A stretch of DNA of 64,000 nucleotides from Lysinibacillus fusiformis. GTDB lineage: Bacteria > Bacillota > Bacilli > Bacillales_A > Planococcaceae. The notes under the pieces are model-generated. The model ran no database searches. It had not been told where the DNA came from and was given only the letters and a program-made list of their open reading frames with translations. The stretch lies in the NCBI GenBank assembly GCA_030027265.1, contig JASENG010000003.1:186001-250000 (forward strand), read 5' to 3'. Below, in pieces: positions 17,268 to 26,738 of this stretch (its first letter is position 1; every line of letters begins with the position of its first letter). The translations under genes were made by a program, and so were the position numbers.

Positions 17268-17852
17268 CTATTTATAAGTAATTAAGTATTGTGCTCTTTG
17301 GTTTTCGATCCATGATTTCATTGTACGGAATAAAAGGATAACAATCACCATGAGCATAATTCCTTTAATTAGATTGAACGGTAGAATACCTGCCACAATC
17401 ATCGCCTTCATATCGATTTCGCCCCAGCCTAGGAAGTATGAATACATCGGTAAAAATGCTACATAGTTTAATAGACTCATACCAACTGACATGATTACTG
17501 TACCTGCGACTAAGCCAATGCTTAAGCCTTTAATCGTAGGGAATTTTTTATAAATATAGTACACAGGCAAAATGAATAGTAGACCTGTCGCAAAGTTTGC
17601 CATATGCCCTACTGGAACTCCAGTTGGTGTACCTGAGAAAATCCAGTCTAAAATGTTTTTAAATAATTCTACTAAAATACCAGCAACAGGCCCCATAGTG
17701 ATTGCAGCAATTAATGCAGGCACATCACTGAAATCAATTTGCAAGAATGATTGGAACCCTGGCAGCGGAAAGTTTAGCAGCATAAAAATGAATGAGATGC
17801 TGCTTAACATTGCGATTGTTACGAATGAACGCAACTTAAGACTTTGTTTCAT
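17268..17852 (-). CDS. ribU: Riboflavin ECF transporter S component RibU
   Basis: Substrate-binding membrane subunit of an energy-coupling-factor importer for riboflavin; it works with a shared EcfAA'T module encoded elsewhere. The 194 residues form about six transmembrane helices with the RibU/YpaA motifs FLQIDFSDVPALIAAITMGPVAGI and GTPTGVPVGHMANFATGLLF. An FMN riboswitch with an intrinsic terminator lies in the 430-bp leader, so expression should fall when FMN is plentiful. Position next to fer/res genes matches ypaA (fmnP) of B. subtilis. Confidence 0.96.
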   Translation of the reverse strand: MKQSLKLRSFVTIAMLSSISFIFMLLNFPLPGFQSFLQIDFSDVPALIAAITMGPVAGILVELFKNILDWIFSGTPTGVPVGHMANFATGLLFILPVYYIYKKFPTIKGLSIGLVAGTVIMSVGMSLLNYVAFLPMYSYFLGWGEIDMKAMIVAGILPFNLIKGIMLMVIVILLFRTMKSWIENQRAQYLITYK

Positions 17853-17925
17853 AAGAAATCTCTCCTCTTTGCTGATTCAACTCGCTAAGAAGAAAGGACA
17901 GCATTTTCGTCTATTCCTTTCAATG

Positions 17926-17961
17926 AAAAAATAAAATCCCTTACGCAAATTTGCATAAGGG
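17926..17961 (-). terminator. Regulatory terminator of the FMN riboswitch
   Basis: CCCTTATGCAAATTTGCGTAAGGG forms a long stem followed by a T-rich stretch on the minus strand. It lies between the FMN aptamer and the ribU start, where ligand-dependent termination would stop transcription before the gene. Confidence 0.75.
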
Positions 17962-18120
17962 AGAAAATAGGCACATTGAAAATCAGAAAATTTGTACGTT
18001 AAATCGAGTATCTAATTGTGAAAAACGGATACTCAAAAACAGTAATGGATAGGCGGATTTTCGCCATCACAATACTTTTAACGTACAGTTTCCTTCGAAT
18101 AACGAAAAGAGACCGTACCT

Positions 18121-18287
18121 TCACCTTCTCCCATCCAGACTATACTGTCGGCTTTGGAATTGCACCAAATCCTGCTCTTAACAAGCTCGCGGGCTGAAGA
18201 ACCTATAGGCAAATTCCTCCAAGTAAATGGTCAGAAATTGCAGCTTCTATTACCGCCGATCGGGAATTTCACCCTGCCCCGAAGATG
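18121..18287 (-). promoter_or_regulatory. FMN riboswitch (RFN element)
   Basis: The minus strand reads CTTCGGGGCAGGGTGAAATT, then CCCGATCGGCGGTAATAG, a variable arm, AAGCCCGCGAGC, GATTTGGTGCAATTCC, and TGGATGGGAGAAGGT at the 3' end. These are the conserved segments of the RFN element in the right order, enclosing the six-helix FMN aptamer. It precedes ribU, so it senses FMN to control riboflavin uptake. Confidence 0.97.
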
Positions 18288-18397
18288 AATCAATATTTAA
18301 TTGATGTTACAGTCTCATTATATCTCGAGTTTGAGATGATGTAAAGATGAAAAAGTTGTTATTTCCTACTCAATTACTCGTCTTTTTCCACTATCAT

Positions 18398-19633
18398 TTA
18401 TTGGAACACTGTCCAATAGGAAATTTCATTTGGTCCGAGCGGAATTGGTAGTGCTGCCGTAAAATCAAATCCTTGCCATTCGGTTTGAAGGATATTCTCA
18501 AACCTAACAGCCATATCGAAATTTGCAGCTGTCAACAACATCCCTTCAATCATTTGCATTGCTTCAACTTGATCAAAACTTTCTAAGTCCAGTTCTTCAG
18601 TAAAGCTAACGGCTACAACTTGATCCTGTACATTCACTTCGAACTCCACATTCGGTAAAATCACCGACTGATAAATGTCATTCGTTTCCTCTTTCATTGC
18701 AAGAATCGCTTCTTCTACAGTAGAGTAAGCTTCTCTATTGTTTGGAGCTAAATACTTTGTACCATCGGACTGGGTATAGCTGAAGTAATTATATTGAGTC
18801 GATTCGTCCTTTAATGCAATTGGCGCATTGGGCTCCCCTATTTCACTAAAGGTGAAAGCATCGCCTTCTTCATCTAACAGGGCAACTTCATCATATGAAT
18901 ACTTACTAAACGTATCAACTAATGATGCAAAATAATTCATCATAGATGCGGTTCCATAATCGTAGGGTTGATCATTAGGCAATGTATGGACTACCTGATC
19001 TCCTAATTCGGAAATTGTACCTGCATATGGGTGGTATTCCATAAAACCTATCGCACTTTCATTAAAAAGTGGCGCATATTTATTATAAAGTTCTACCCCT
19101 GAAGGCGTTATATCCCCAAAATCTTGTTGTATTCGATCATTCGGAATCAAGACCGTTATGGGTACACTATCCCCATCATCACTTGACAATCCTAATTGAA
19201 AAATTGTATTGCCTTCAGCCTCTTCAGGGTATACCGCCGTTCGAACGTCATTACCTTGCGTATTCAAAACACTCGCATCTTCTTCTATTGCCGAATTTGA
19301 AATTTCCATTTCCTGCTTATCCATTGCTTCTCTCGACTGGCTTAACTCCACACCTGCACTTTTCTCAGCAGAATCCGAGGAATAGCTGTTCATAAAGGAT
19401 GGTATTAAAATTGCCAGTAAAAGAACCGCCGCGATTGATACAGCAATTGGTATCCAATTAAATTTTCTGCTAGGTTTAGTGCTCTGGGAATTCGTACTTA
19501 AAGGCTCATCATCAAAAAGACCGTCCTCTTTTAGACGATTTAATACGTCTTCTTTTGAACGCCGATCATGAATCTTTGGTACTTTACCAAGCAAGTCTTC
19601 GATTTTGTCGTCTTCCCATTTATCATGACTCAT
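18398..19633 (-). CDS. rsiX: Anti-sigma factor, RsiX-like
   Basis: Probable anti-sigma-X protein. Four bases of overlap with sigX put it in the same transcript, as in B. subtilis. The 411 residues comprise a cytoplasmic N-terminus (about 1-72) with a repeat-like acidic start (WEDDKIEDLLGKVPKI), one transmembrane helix (about 73-95, IPIAVSIAAVLLLAILIPSF) and a large extracytoplasmic domain that probably contains the GerMN-like region of RsiX. It should hold SigX inactive at the membrane until envelope stress is sensed. Assignment rests on topology and synteny; sequence similarity to RsiX could not be measured. Confidence 0.82.
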   Translation of the reverse strand: MSHDKWEDDKIEDLLGKVPKIHDRRSKEDVLNRLKEDGLFDDEPLSTNSQSTKPSRKFNWIPIAVSIAAVLLLAILIPSFMNSYSSDSAEKSAGVELSQSREAMDKQEMEISNSAIEEDASVLNTQGNDVRTAVYPEEAEGNTIFQLGLSSDDGDSVPITVLIPNDRIQQDFGDITPSGVELYNKYAPLFNESAIGFMEYHPYAGTISELGDQVVHTLPNDQPYDYGTASMMNYFASLVDTFSKYSYDEVALLDEEGDAFTFSEIGEPNAPIALKDESTQYNYFSYTQSDGTKYLAPNNREAYSTVEEAILAMKEETNDIYQSVILPNVEFEVNVQDQVVAVSFTEELDLESFDQVEAMQMIEGMLLTAANFDMAVRFENILQTEWQGFDFTAALPIPLGPNEISYWTVFQ

Positions 19634-20166
19634 TTGCGATTCGCCTCCTTTTCATCAGTCGTATTTGTTAAAATTTCTCGCAGCTTATTAATTGCTCGAT
19701 GCTGGGTCGTTTTAACCTTTCCCTCAGTCCAATTTAGTATTGCGGCTGTTTCTGCAATTGATAATTCCTGAAAATACCGCATAACAATGACCATTTTTTG
19801 ATCACCTGTACATTCTTCTAATGCGTCTAATAACTGACGCATTTCATCATTTAGCTCGGTTAAAACTTCCGGCGTTTTCGAAGGTGAGACTAGACTTTCC
19901 GTTTCCCAGTTAAAAGCATCAAAAGTATGTGAAGAACGTACCGAATTTTTTCGGAAATAATCAATCGCTACATTTTTTGCAATGGCAAATAACCATGTCT
20001 TTTCAGAGCTTCTTCCTTGAAATCGTTCATAGGATTTTAAAACTCTTACATAGACCTCATGGGATAAATCCTCGGCAACAGATCGATTTTTCACCATATA
20101 AATTAAAAATTGGAAGACATCCTGATGATATGAATCATATAAACGATGGAATATGGACTCTTTCAA
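19630..20166 (-). CDS. sigX: ECF sigma factor SigX
   Basis: Extracytoplasmic-function sigma factor of 178 residues. Region 2 (FLIYMVKNRSVAEDLSHEVYVRVLKSYERF ... SSEKTWLFAIAKNVAIDYFRKN) binds core polymerase and the -10 element; region 4 (MVIVMRYFQELSIAETAAILNWTEGKVKTTQHRAI) binds the -35. The gene precedes its membrane anti-sigma factor and lies downstream of resDE, as sigX does in B. subtilis. There SigX controls cell-surface charge and modification genes. An autoregulatory promoter of the sigma-X type is visible upstream. Confidence 0.93.
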   Translation of the reverse strand: MKESIFHRLYDSYHQDVFQFLIYMVKNRSVAEDLSHEVYVRVLKSYERFQGRSSEKTWLFAIAKNVAIDYFRKNSVRSSHTFDAFNWETESLVSPSKTPEVLTELNDEMRQLLDALEECTGDQKMVIVMRYFQELSIAETAAILNWTEGKVKTTQHRAINKLREILTNTTDEKEANRK

Positions 20167-20195
20167 TCCATGCCACCCCCGTTCTTATTAGATTT

Positions 20196-20221
20196 GTCGT
20201 AATAGAAGAAAAAAAGTTTCA
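20196..20221 (-). promoter_or_regulatory. Sigma-X-type autoregulatory promoter of sigX
   Basis: The minus strand carries TGAAAC (20216-20221), a 16-bp T-rich spacer and CGAC (20196-20199). This is the ECF sigma consensus (-35 TGAAAC/TGTAAC, -10 CGWC) and lies 30 bp before the sigX ATG, so sigX-rsiX probably controls itself. Confidence 0.75.
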
Positions 20222-20294
20222 GGAACCTGGTCTACACAAAATTTAGATTAATTCAAAATAGTGCGTAAATTTCATATAGATATGGTCCGATTCT

Positions 20295-20346
20295 AAAAAA
20301 GAGCATCTCCAAAGTGTTTGCAGCATACTTTAGAGATACCCTCTTT
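20295..20346 (-). terminator. Terminator downstream of resE
   Basis: A long imperfect stem, GAGGGTATCTCTAAAGT pairing with ACTTTGGAGATGCTC, is followed by six T on the minus strand. It separates resDE from sigX-rsiX. Confidence 0.8.
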
Positions 20347-20486
20347 ACAGCATAGAAAAAATCAAGCTAGTCCAAACTAGGTCAATTTGATGATTTTTCT
20401 AATGTGAAATACTCGAAAACCTATACTTTACTTTCATCAAGAATATATAAATTCACGGCTTAAAATGATTTCTAATAACTTTTGTC

Positions 20487-22262
20487 TTATAACGGTAAAT
20501 AGAATGTGAAGGTTGTTCCTTGTCCCACTTCACTATCAACACGAATATTTCCTTTATGCGCTTCCACAATATTTCTCGCAATGGCAAGTCCTAAGCCCGT
20601 ACCACCTTTGGAACGAGTTCGTGCTTTATCCGCTTTATAGAAACGTTCAAATACAAATGGCAGATCCTCTTGAGGTATGCCTTCGCCAGTATCTGCAACC
20701 TGGATTTTGGCGTAAGACAGCTCCTGTTCAACCGAAACTGTTACACTGCCCTCTATCGGTGTATGGCGAATCGCATTATCGATTAGATTCGTTAATACTT
20801 GTTCAATGCGATCTTCATCCATACTGATCACAACATTTTCAGAAAGATCTGTTTTGAATTGTAAATGAACTATCTTTTCTTTTGCCACTTGGGTGAACTT
20901 CTGAGTAATCCGTTCAATAACGTGCACGACTTCAACATCATCCTTGTAAAGGGTTGTATGACCATTTTCCATACGGGCCAAATCGAGTAAGTCATTTACA
21001 AGTCTGCCCATTCTTTGTGATTCATCATAAATAATTCGGGTGATTTCGTTGCGTTCTTCCTCATCTGATACGACATCATCCAATAATGCTTCGGAATAAC
21101 CCTGCAGCATCGCAATAGGTGTACGCAGCTCATGGGACACATTCGCGATAAAATCCGACCGCAATTTTTCTAAACGCAAGTTCTCCGTCATATCTCGAAT
21201 AACTGCAATAGCACCGCGTATGGATTGTTCACTATTTTTTAACGGGCTGATCGTTATGCGATAATAAGAGCCATCGATTTCAAGATCTTCCTCCAATTTA
21301 TCTTCAAAACTCAAAACATGCTCCAGCATCTCAAAGACTTCCTGCGGGATAGGGCGATCGTTTTCACCTTTTTTCCCTATAAACCATTTTTGAAGCAATT
21401 TTTCGGCAGGCGGATTAATCAAAAGGATTGTTTGATCCCTATTAAAGGTAATCACACTGTCTGTCATCGATGTTAATACACTTGCAAGCTGTTCTTTTTC
21501 TTGATTGATTACTTCTAAATGATGCTTTAATTGACGGCCCATTTGGTTGAAGGCTACGGCTAATTGCCCGATTTCATCATTTTGGGTTGTCGGCAATGTC
21601 TCGTCAAATTTTCCTTTTGCCAGCTCAAAGGCATGTTCCCGCATTTTGCGCAGTGGCCATGTAATTCGGGAAGAAAGGAAAAACGCAAAAAATGTCGTTA
21701 ATACAAAGGCGATAAAAGCTGAAAGAAAGACAATTTTCGTTGTTTCCTGCGATGCTTTATGAAGTGCAGTCGGATTTTGATAGATAAAGATTGCACCATG
21801 TACTGTATTATCGCTCTTCAAAGGATAACTTAAGACAATATAGGTTTCCATTTTATCTTCTTCAATTTGCGAAGGTAATATCATGCGATCCAAAATCGGT
21901 ACAGTAGATTCAAAAATATCATTAAAATTTTTATTTTTTAATATACTAGTTTGAATTTCGGTACTATTAAGACCCGTTTGAAAAGCGGAAACGACTTCTT
22001 TTTCCTGTGAAACAATAAAAGCATTCGTATCCTCTGTGATCATTTCATTAATAATTTCATCGGTTAACTGCTCCAGGTCGTAGTTATCGACGATACTCGC
22101 GATAGTTGAGGCGGTTTGTCTTAGGGAAATATCAGCTTGTTCTTGGTGATAATCCTCTAGAAACTCTAAAATCAAAATAGTAAAGACGAATAATACAAAC
22201 GAAACGAGAAGCAATATGGTTAACCATAGCTTCCCGACAATACTGCTCCATATTCTATTCAT
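20487..22262 (-). CDS. resE: ResE sensor histidine kinase
   Basis: Membrane sensor kinase that phosphorylates ResD in response to oxygen limitation and redox state. The 591 residues follow the order: TM1 (about 10-30), extracytoplasmic domain (30-165), TM2 (about 175-197), HAMP (AFFLSSRITWPLRKMREHAF), PAS (FNRDQTILLINPPAEKLL), HisKA with FIANVSHELRTPIAMLQGYSEAL (phosphoacceptor His), and HATPase with DNAIRHTP, DTGEGIP and GGTGLGLAIA. It overlaps resD by 8 bp and follows it in the operon. Assignment is supported by neighbouring resABC. Confidence 0.95.
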   Translation of the reverse strand: MNRIWSSIVGKLWLTILLLVSFVLFVFTILILEFLEDYHQEQADISLRQTASTIASIVDNYDLEQLTDEIINEMITEDTNAFIVSQEKEVVSAFQTGLNSTEIQTSILKNKNFNDIFESTVPILDRMILPSQIEEDKMETYIVLSYPLKSDNTVHGAIFIYQNPTALHKASQETTKIVFLSAFIAFVLTTFFAFFLSSRITWPLRKMREHAFELAKGKFDETLPTTQNDEIGQLAVAFNQMGRQLKHHLEVINQEKEQLASVLTSMTDSVITFNRDQTILLINPPAEKLLQKWFIGKKGENDRPIPQEVFEMLEHVLSFEDKLEEDLEIDGSYYRITISPLKNSEQSIRGAIAVIRDMTENLRLEKLRSDFIANVSHELRTPIAMLQGYSEALLDDVVSDEEERNEITRIIYDESQRMGRLVNDLLDLARMENGHTTLYKDDVEVVHVIERITQKFTQVAKEKIVHLQFKTDLSENVVISMDEDRIEQVLTNLIDNAIRHTPIEGSVTVSVEQELSYAKIQVADTGEGIPQEDLPFVFERFYKADKARTRSKGGTGLGLAIARNIVEAHKGNIRVDSEVGQGTTFTFYLPL

Positions 22263-22971
22263 TCACAACCTCAAATTTATAACCTACGCCCCAAACAGTG
22301 ACAATCATTCTTGCAGCATCTTCTGATACACGGTTTAGTTTTTCGCGCAATCTTTTTACATGTGTATCAACTGTACGTAAATCTCCGAAGAAATCGTAAT
22401 GCCATACTTCTTTTAGTAATTGCTCACGGTCGAATACCTTATCTGGCGCTTTTGCTAAAAAGTAAAGTAATTCATATTCTTTTGGCGTTAAGTTTACCTC
22501 TGTACCATCTGCTGACACGCGATGTGCATCATGATCGATCGTTAAATGCGGGAATACCACTAAATCTTTAGAAGTAGACGGACTTGAAACGGGTGAAAAT
22601 GCCGCAGAACGACGTAAAATAGCTTTCACACGCAAAATAACTTCACGAGGGCTGAATGGTTTAACAATATAGTCATCTGCTCCAAGCTCAAACCCTTGCA
22701 CACGGTTTGCTTCCTCACCTTTGGCAGTTAATAAAATGATTGGTGTTGTCTTCTTTTCACGAAGTTCCTCACAAACCTGCAGACCATCTTTTTCCGGCAT
22801 CATGATATCTAAAAGAATACAGTGGTATTCTTTTTCTAATGCCATTGTTAGGGCCATTTCACCATTTTCAGCTTCATCTACTTCATACCCTTCACGTTCA
22901 AGGTACATTTTTAACAAGCGGCGAATACGATCTTCATCATCTACTACTAACACAGAAATATTTTCAGACAT
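22255..22971 (-). CDS. resD: ResD response regulator
   Basis: OmpR/PhoB-type transcription regulator that activates genes for aerobic and anaerobic respiration with ResE. The receiver domain has VVDDEDRIRR and the phosphorylated Asp in CILLDIMMPEKDG, plus the switch Lys in DDYIVKPFSPREV. The C-terminal winged helix (EVNLTPKEYELLYFLAKAPDKVFDREQLL ... RTVDTHVKRLREKL) binds DNA. Start 22971 is preferred over 22989 because GAGAGGGG lies 8 bp before it. The region between resC and resD contains a terminator, so resDE probably also has its own promoter. Confidence 0.96.
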   Translation of the reverse strand: MSENISVLVVDDEDRIRRLLKMYLEREGYEVDEAENGEMALTMALEKEYHCILLDIMMPEKDGLQVCEELREKKTTPIILLTAKGEEANRVQGFELGADDYIVKPFSPREVILRVKAILRRSAAFSPVSSPSTSKDLVVFPHLTIDHDAHRVSADGTEVNLTPKEYELLYFLAKAPDKVFDREQLLKEVWHYDFFGDLRTVDTHVKRLREKLNRVSEDAARMIVTVWGVGYKFEVVNE

Positions 22972-23172
22972 AGGTTTTACCCCTCTCATTCTTTCTCTTT
23001 CCTATTGTACAATTTCATGTAAAAAATTTAAAGAATATATTAAGAAACTAAGGTTTAACATCAAGCTTTGATAGATTTTTGGTTCGAAAACCTGGCTGAT
23101 TACCGAGATTTTTAATGAACATCCTTAGCTGCACTCATATGAATAAGAATTTTATATATTTTCTCATTCATT

Positions 23173-23211
23173 AAAAAGAAAGTTCTCCCCATTTAAATGC
23201 GAAGAACTTTC
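23173..23211 (-). terminator. Terminator between resC and resD
   Basis: GAAAGTTCT and AGAACTTTC pair around a 16-base AT-rich loop, followed by TTTTT on the minus strand. It should end most resABC transcripts; some read-through into resDE is possible. Confidence 0.75.
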
Positions 23212-23221
23212 GTCATTATCT

Positions 23222-24412
23222 TTATGCTGCGTAAGAGTGTAAACCGGCGATTACCAGGTTTACTACAATTAAGTTAAACAGGATAATCGCAAAGCCGATA
23301 ACTGCAAGCCAAGCAGATTTTTTCCCTTCCCAGCCTTTTGATAACCGCAAATGTAGGTATGCTGCATAGAATAACCATGTAATCAGAGCCCAAACCTCTT
23401 TTGGATCCCAGCCCCAATAACGGCCCCAAGCTTCCTGTGCCCAAATCATCGCGAATACTAGTGCACCTAACGTAAATACAGGGAACCCGATTAATACAGA
23501 ACGATAGCCTACCTCATCTAATAAATTTAAATTAACTTTTTGCACTAAAGGATGAAGCATATCAAGTATTCTTCTGCGGGCCACTAATCGAACCAGTAAA
23601 TAGATTACTGTTCCAAATATAAATGCCCAGAACACCGTCGTTAATTTTTTCGCATTTATGACTGCCGGCATTTCAACAAGCGGCTCCATTACATCATCTG
23701 TTAATAATGTATAGTCATTCATACCAAATACTGCCGGCATATTATAAGTTATTTTAGCTTCGGCATCTTTCGTATCGATGAAAGTGAAATCAGCTTCGTA
23801 TCCAAACCCTTTGAATATCAAAGTTGCTAGGATAAAACCGACAACTAGCACGCCGAAGTAAAGAACTGCTTCCATCCAAAAACGACTTTTCGATTTCTTT
23901 TTCGGATTGATGGATTTCAATAAATATAATAAGCCTGCCACGGCACTGATTGCTAAAATGGATTGACCCATTGCAGCAGTAATAACGTGGATTGTTAACC
24001 AATAACTTTGAAGTGATGGAACTAGTGGGTCCACATCATTCGGGAACATTGCCGCATAACCGATGATCAAGATTGCAACCGGTAATGCAACTAGTCCAAG
24101 TGCAGTTAAACGATACATATAATAAATCAAGATAAACGCCGCAATGATAAACATCCCGAATGCAGTCGTAAATTCAAACATATTACTAACTGGTGCATGT
24201 CCTTTATAAATCCAGCGAGTAATGAAATACCCTATATGTGCCAAGAATCCGATGATCGTAACAATTAGGGCCAGTTTCCCCCATTTGTCGGCACGAGTTA
24301 CTGCACCATCAGGTTTTGAGCTTTTAATTGCTCCACCAAATAATAATGTCCCGACTAAATACGCAATAAATGCTGCAAATAGCAGGTTTCCACTAATATC
24401 AATTAAACTCAT
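23222..24412 (-). CDS. resC: Cytochrome c maturation protein ResC (CcsA/CcsB type)
   Basis: Heme-handling membrane protein of the system II cytochrome c biogenesis pathway, paired with ResB. The 396 residues form about eight helices. The tryptophan-rich heme motif is clear (WAQEAWGRYWGWDPKEVWALITW), and conserved histidines flank it (WLTIHVITAAMGQ, YLHLRLSKGWEGK). The start overlaps the resB stop by 4 bp, so the two are translationally coupled. The complex exports heme and attaches it to CxxCH motifs of apocytochromes reduced by ResA. Confidence 0.96.
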   Translation of the reverse strand: MSLIDISGNLLFAAFIAYLVGTLLFGGAIKSSKPDGAVTRADKWGKLALIVTIIGFLAHIGYFITRWIYKGHAPVSNMFEFTTAFGMFIIAAFILIYYMYRLTALGLVALPVAILIIGYAAMFPNDVDPLVPSLQSYWLTIHVITAAMGQSILAISAVAGLLYLLKSINPKKKSKSRFWMEAVLYFGVLVVGFILATLIFKGFGYEADFTFIDTKDAEAKITYNMPAVFGMNDYTLLTDDVMEPLVEMPAVINAKKLTTVFWAFIFGTVIYLLVRLVARRRILDMLHPLVQKVNLNLLDEVGYRSVLIGFPVFTLGALVFAMIWAQEAWGRYWGWDPKEVWALITWLFYAAYLHLRLSKGWEGKKSAWLAVIGFAIILFNLIVVNLVIAGLHSYAA

Positions 24413-26076
24413 AAGGTGCTGTCACCTTCCTTTTCTTTTTCTTCGTCTTCATCGTCTTTTTCATCATCAGACTGGTCAATATATTTCGGAAGATGTGCGT
24501 ATTCAGTCACTGCATCTAAATCTTTCTTCATACCAAACCAGTTTTTGTTTGTATGCGCTGCTAGACGAATTGTTCCATCTTCTAACTGTTCTACCCAAAG
24601 ACGACGGTGATTCCAATAAGACCCGATTGCAACCCCAATCATGAAGATCGCTCCACCAAGTGCAAGCCATGGTATTGAACTGTCTTTATGAACGGTTAAA
24701 CCAGACATATTTCTTGTTTCAACACTATTAAACGCCATTTTGTATTCATTGTCGCCATTTGGTTCAATTGTTTGCTGTATTGCGACAAAGCTTACTTCAC
24801 CCTCTGGATTTTCCGGTGTCGTCATTTTAAAGATGAATGCTGGATTATTAGGTGTTGGTGTTGCTGTTTGCGGTTCACCATTCTCAAATCCTGAGAAATC
24901 AGGGTAATAGCCTAATAATTCAACCTTTGTTTGATCATCAATGACATATTCGTCTTGAGGGTTTGTCAAGTCAACACTAACTGCACCTAAAGATTCGCCC
25001 GTTGCCTTATTTGTCAGCTCAAAATTCATTGTTTTGATTTCATTTAAACGGAAATCCATTTGATAGAATGAATAGCCTTCGTGCTGCAGCGGATGGTTTA
25101 CCTTGATTGAGTACTCTTTTACTAATTCCAAGTTATCGGCTTTACCCGGTATCGCATCTTCAGCTTGTTTATATAACTTAACATTAGTTTGATAGTTTTT
25201 TGCTACTACGTTAACTCCTTGAAGCTCTTGATTTTCAGTAGCTTCGTTATCATGCAATTCTAAAATAAACTCTTCATTTTCTATGAAATAGCCTTCCATT
25301 CCAGGCACTGCACGCATTTCACCTTCACGTACCCACATTGACTCGTCCACATAGAAGCCAGGAACAAGTCGAAGCATAACAGCTGTCAGGAAGATAATTA
25401 AACCAACATGGTTTATGTATGGGCCGTAACGGGCAAAGCGCCCACGTTCAGCTAGAAGGGCATTGCCATCACGTCGAACTTTATATTTTAATTTTTTTAG
25501 CTTTTCTTCAACTAAACTCAATGTTTTTGCTGAATCGCCCTCTGTAATAGGTCCTTCAGAGATAACACGCTGACGTTTCATAAAGCTCTCATGGCGTTTT
25601 ACACGCTGATTTTTCAATGAGCGGTGTAAAGGAATTCCACGGTCAATACTTGCAACAATAATAGAAATAGCAAGCATCCCTACTAATACTTGGAACCACC
25701 ATGAGCTATAAATATCAGAAAGACCAAGTTGATAATATAGCTTCCCTAAAGAACCGTATGTCTTTTCATAATAAATCGCTTTTTCTTCCTCTGTTGAAAC
25801 ACTTATATAAAACTCCTGAGGAAAAATAGTTCCAATAGATGCTGCAATTAGGTTAATGATAATTAATGCAATCCCTACTTTTACACTTGAGAAGAAATTC
25901 CATATTTTATCGACAATTGACTTGTTGCGCGTTTTTGAACGAATCGCCGCACCATCATATTTCATATCGACGATTTTACTTTGTTTCGCTTCTTCTGTTA
26001 GTGGCCGACCACATTTTCCGCAAAGTTTGGTACCTGCTGGATTTTCATGACCACAAACACAAATAATTTTATCCAT
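24409..26076 (-). CDS. resB: Cytochrome c maturation protein ResB
   Basis: Partner of ResC in heme delivery to apocytochromes c. The 555-residue protein starts with a small zinc-ribbon-like module (Cys6, Cys8, Cys19, Cys22: CVCGHENPAGTKLCGKCG), as in B. subtilis ResB. Three transmembrane helices follow, including the conserved VDKIWNFFSSVKVGIALIIINL, then a large extracytoplasmic domain and a last helix (about 475-495). The tail is very acidic (DDEKDDEDEEKEKEGD). It lies 5 bp from resA and overlaps resC. Confidence 0.95.
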   Translation of the reverse strand: MDKIICVCGHENPAGTKLCGKCGRPLTEEAKQSKIVDMKYDGAAIRSKTRNKSIVDKIWNFFSSVKVGIALIIINLIAASIGTIFPQEFYISVSTEEEKAIYYEKTYGSLGKLYYQLGLSDIYSSWWFQVLVGMLAISIIVASIDRGIPLHRSLKNQRVKRHESFMKRQRVISEGPITEGDSAKTLSLVEEKLKKLKYKVRRDGNALLAERGRFARYGPYINHVGLIIFLTAVMLRLVPGFYVDESMWVREGEMRAVPGMEGYFIENEEFILELHDNEATENQELQGVNVVAKNYQTNVKLYKQAEDAIPGKADNLELVKEYSIKVNHPLQHEGYSFYQMDFRLNEIKTMNFELTNKATGESLGAVSVDLTNPQDEYVIDDQTKVELLGYYPDFSGFENGEPQTATPTPNNPAFIFKMTTPENPEGEVSFVAIQQTIEPNGDNEYKMAFNSVETRNMSGLTVHKDSSIPWLALGGAIFMIGVAIGSYWNHRRLWVEQLEDGTIRLAAHTNKNWFGMKKDLDAVTEYAHLPKYIDQSDDEKDDEDEEKEKEGDSTL

Positions 26077-26081
26077 ATAAA

Positions 26082-26627
26082 TTACTCCTGTTCTGGTTTA
26101 ATTGATTCCATATATGAGGCGATCTGCGTTTCATTCATTTCACCAGTAATGATTTTTTCAACTTCACCTTCAGGATTGATTAAGATTGTTGCTGGCAATA
26201 GATCAACATTATAAGCCGTCATGACGCCTTTTGTACCATCTATTGCTACTGGAAAGTGAACACCTAGACTTTCAATAAATTTCTTTACTTCAAAATCTGT
26301 TTGAGCGATGTTAATAGCTAACACTTCCACGCCTTGATCTTTATAAATGGCATATTGATTTGACATAGCGGGCATTTCTTTTTTGCATGGTTCACACCAA
26401 GTTCCCCAGAAATTCAAGAAGATACCTTTGCCCTCATAGTCGGAAAGCCGATGTTTTAAACCGCTTTCATATAAATCCACCAGTTCAAATTCAGGTGCTT
26501 TGTCGCCAACTTGCAGAACTTTCACTTTGTCATTTGTTGCAGATGTATAGACTGTATATACGATTGCTGCCAAAAGAACAACGAGAATAACACCACGAGT
26601 TATTGAACGCTTCTTTTTCTTATCCAT
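26082..26627 (-). CDS. resA: Thiol-disulfide oxidoreductase ResA
   Basis: Keeps the CxxCH cysteines of apocytochromes reduced for heme attachment. The 181-residue protein has one N-terminal anchor helix (about 12-30) and a thioredoxin fold with NFWGTWCEPCKKEMP (Cys78, Cys81). The ATG at 26627 is chosen because GGGAGG lies upstream; the longer frame to 26699 would add 24 residues of poor quality before the anchor. It is first in the resABC operon, with a TATAAT-containing leader and a candidate cre site about 100 bp upstream. Clear orthologue by context. Confidence 0.95.
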   Translation of the reverse strand: MDKKKKRSITRGVILVVLLAAIVYTVYTSATNDKVKVLQVGDKAPEFELVDLYESGLKHRLSDYEGKGIFLNFWGTWCEPCKKEMPAMSNQYAIYKDQGVEVLAINIAQTDFEVKKFIESLGVHFPVAIDGTKGVMTAYNVDLLPATILINPEGEVEKIITGEMNETQIASYMESIKPEQE

Positions 26628-26713
26628 ATGTCGTTTCCTCCCTGCGAAAACAATACAATCTTTTTTATTATAGCAAACTAAAAAAAGCCATTTGCTCATG
26701 TTTTTGACTGAAT

Positions 26714-26727
26714 TATGAACGTTTTCA
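26714..26727. promoter_or_regulatory. Candidate cre (CcpA) site upstream of resA
   Basis: The minus strand reads TGAAAACGTTCATA, matching the cre consensus TGWAANCGNTNWCA at 13 of 14 positions. It lies between the rluB stop and the resA promoter area. Catabolite control of res genes is known in B. subtilis; the site itself is inferred. Confidence 0.4.
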
Positions 26728-26738
26728 CGGATTCTTGA

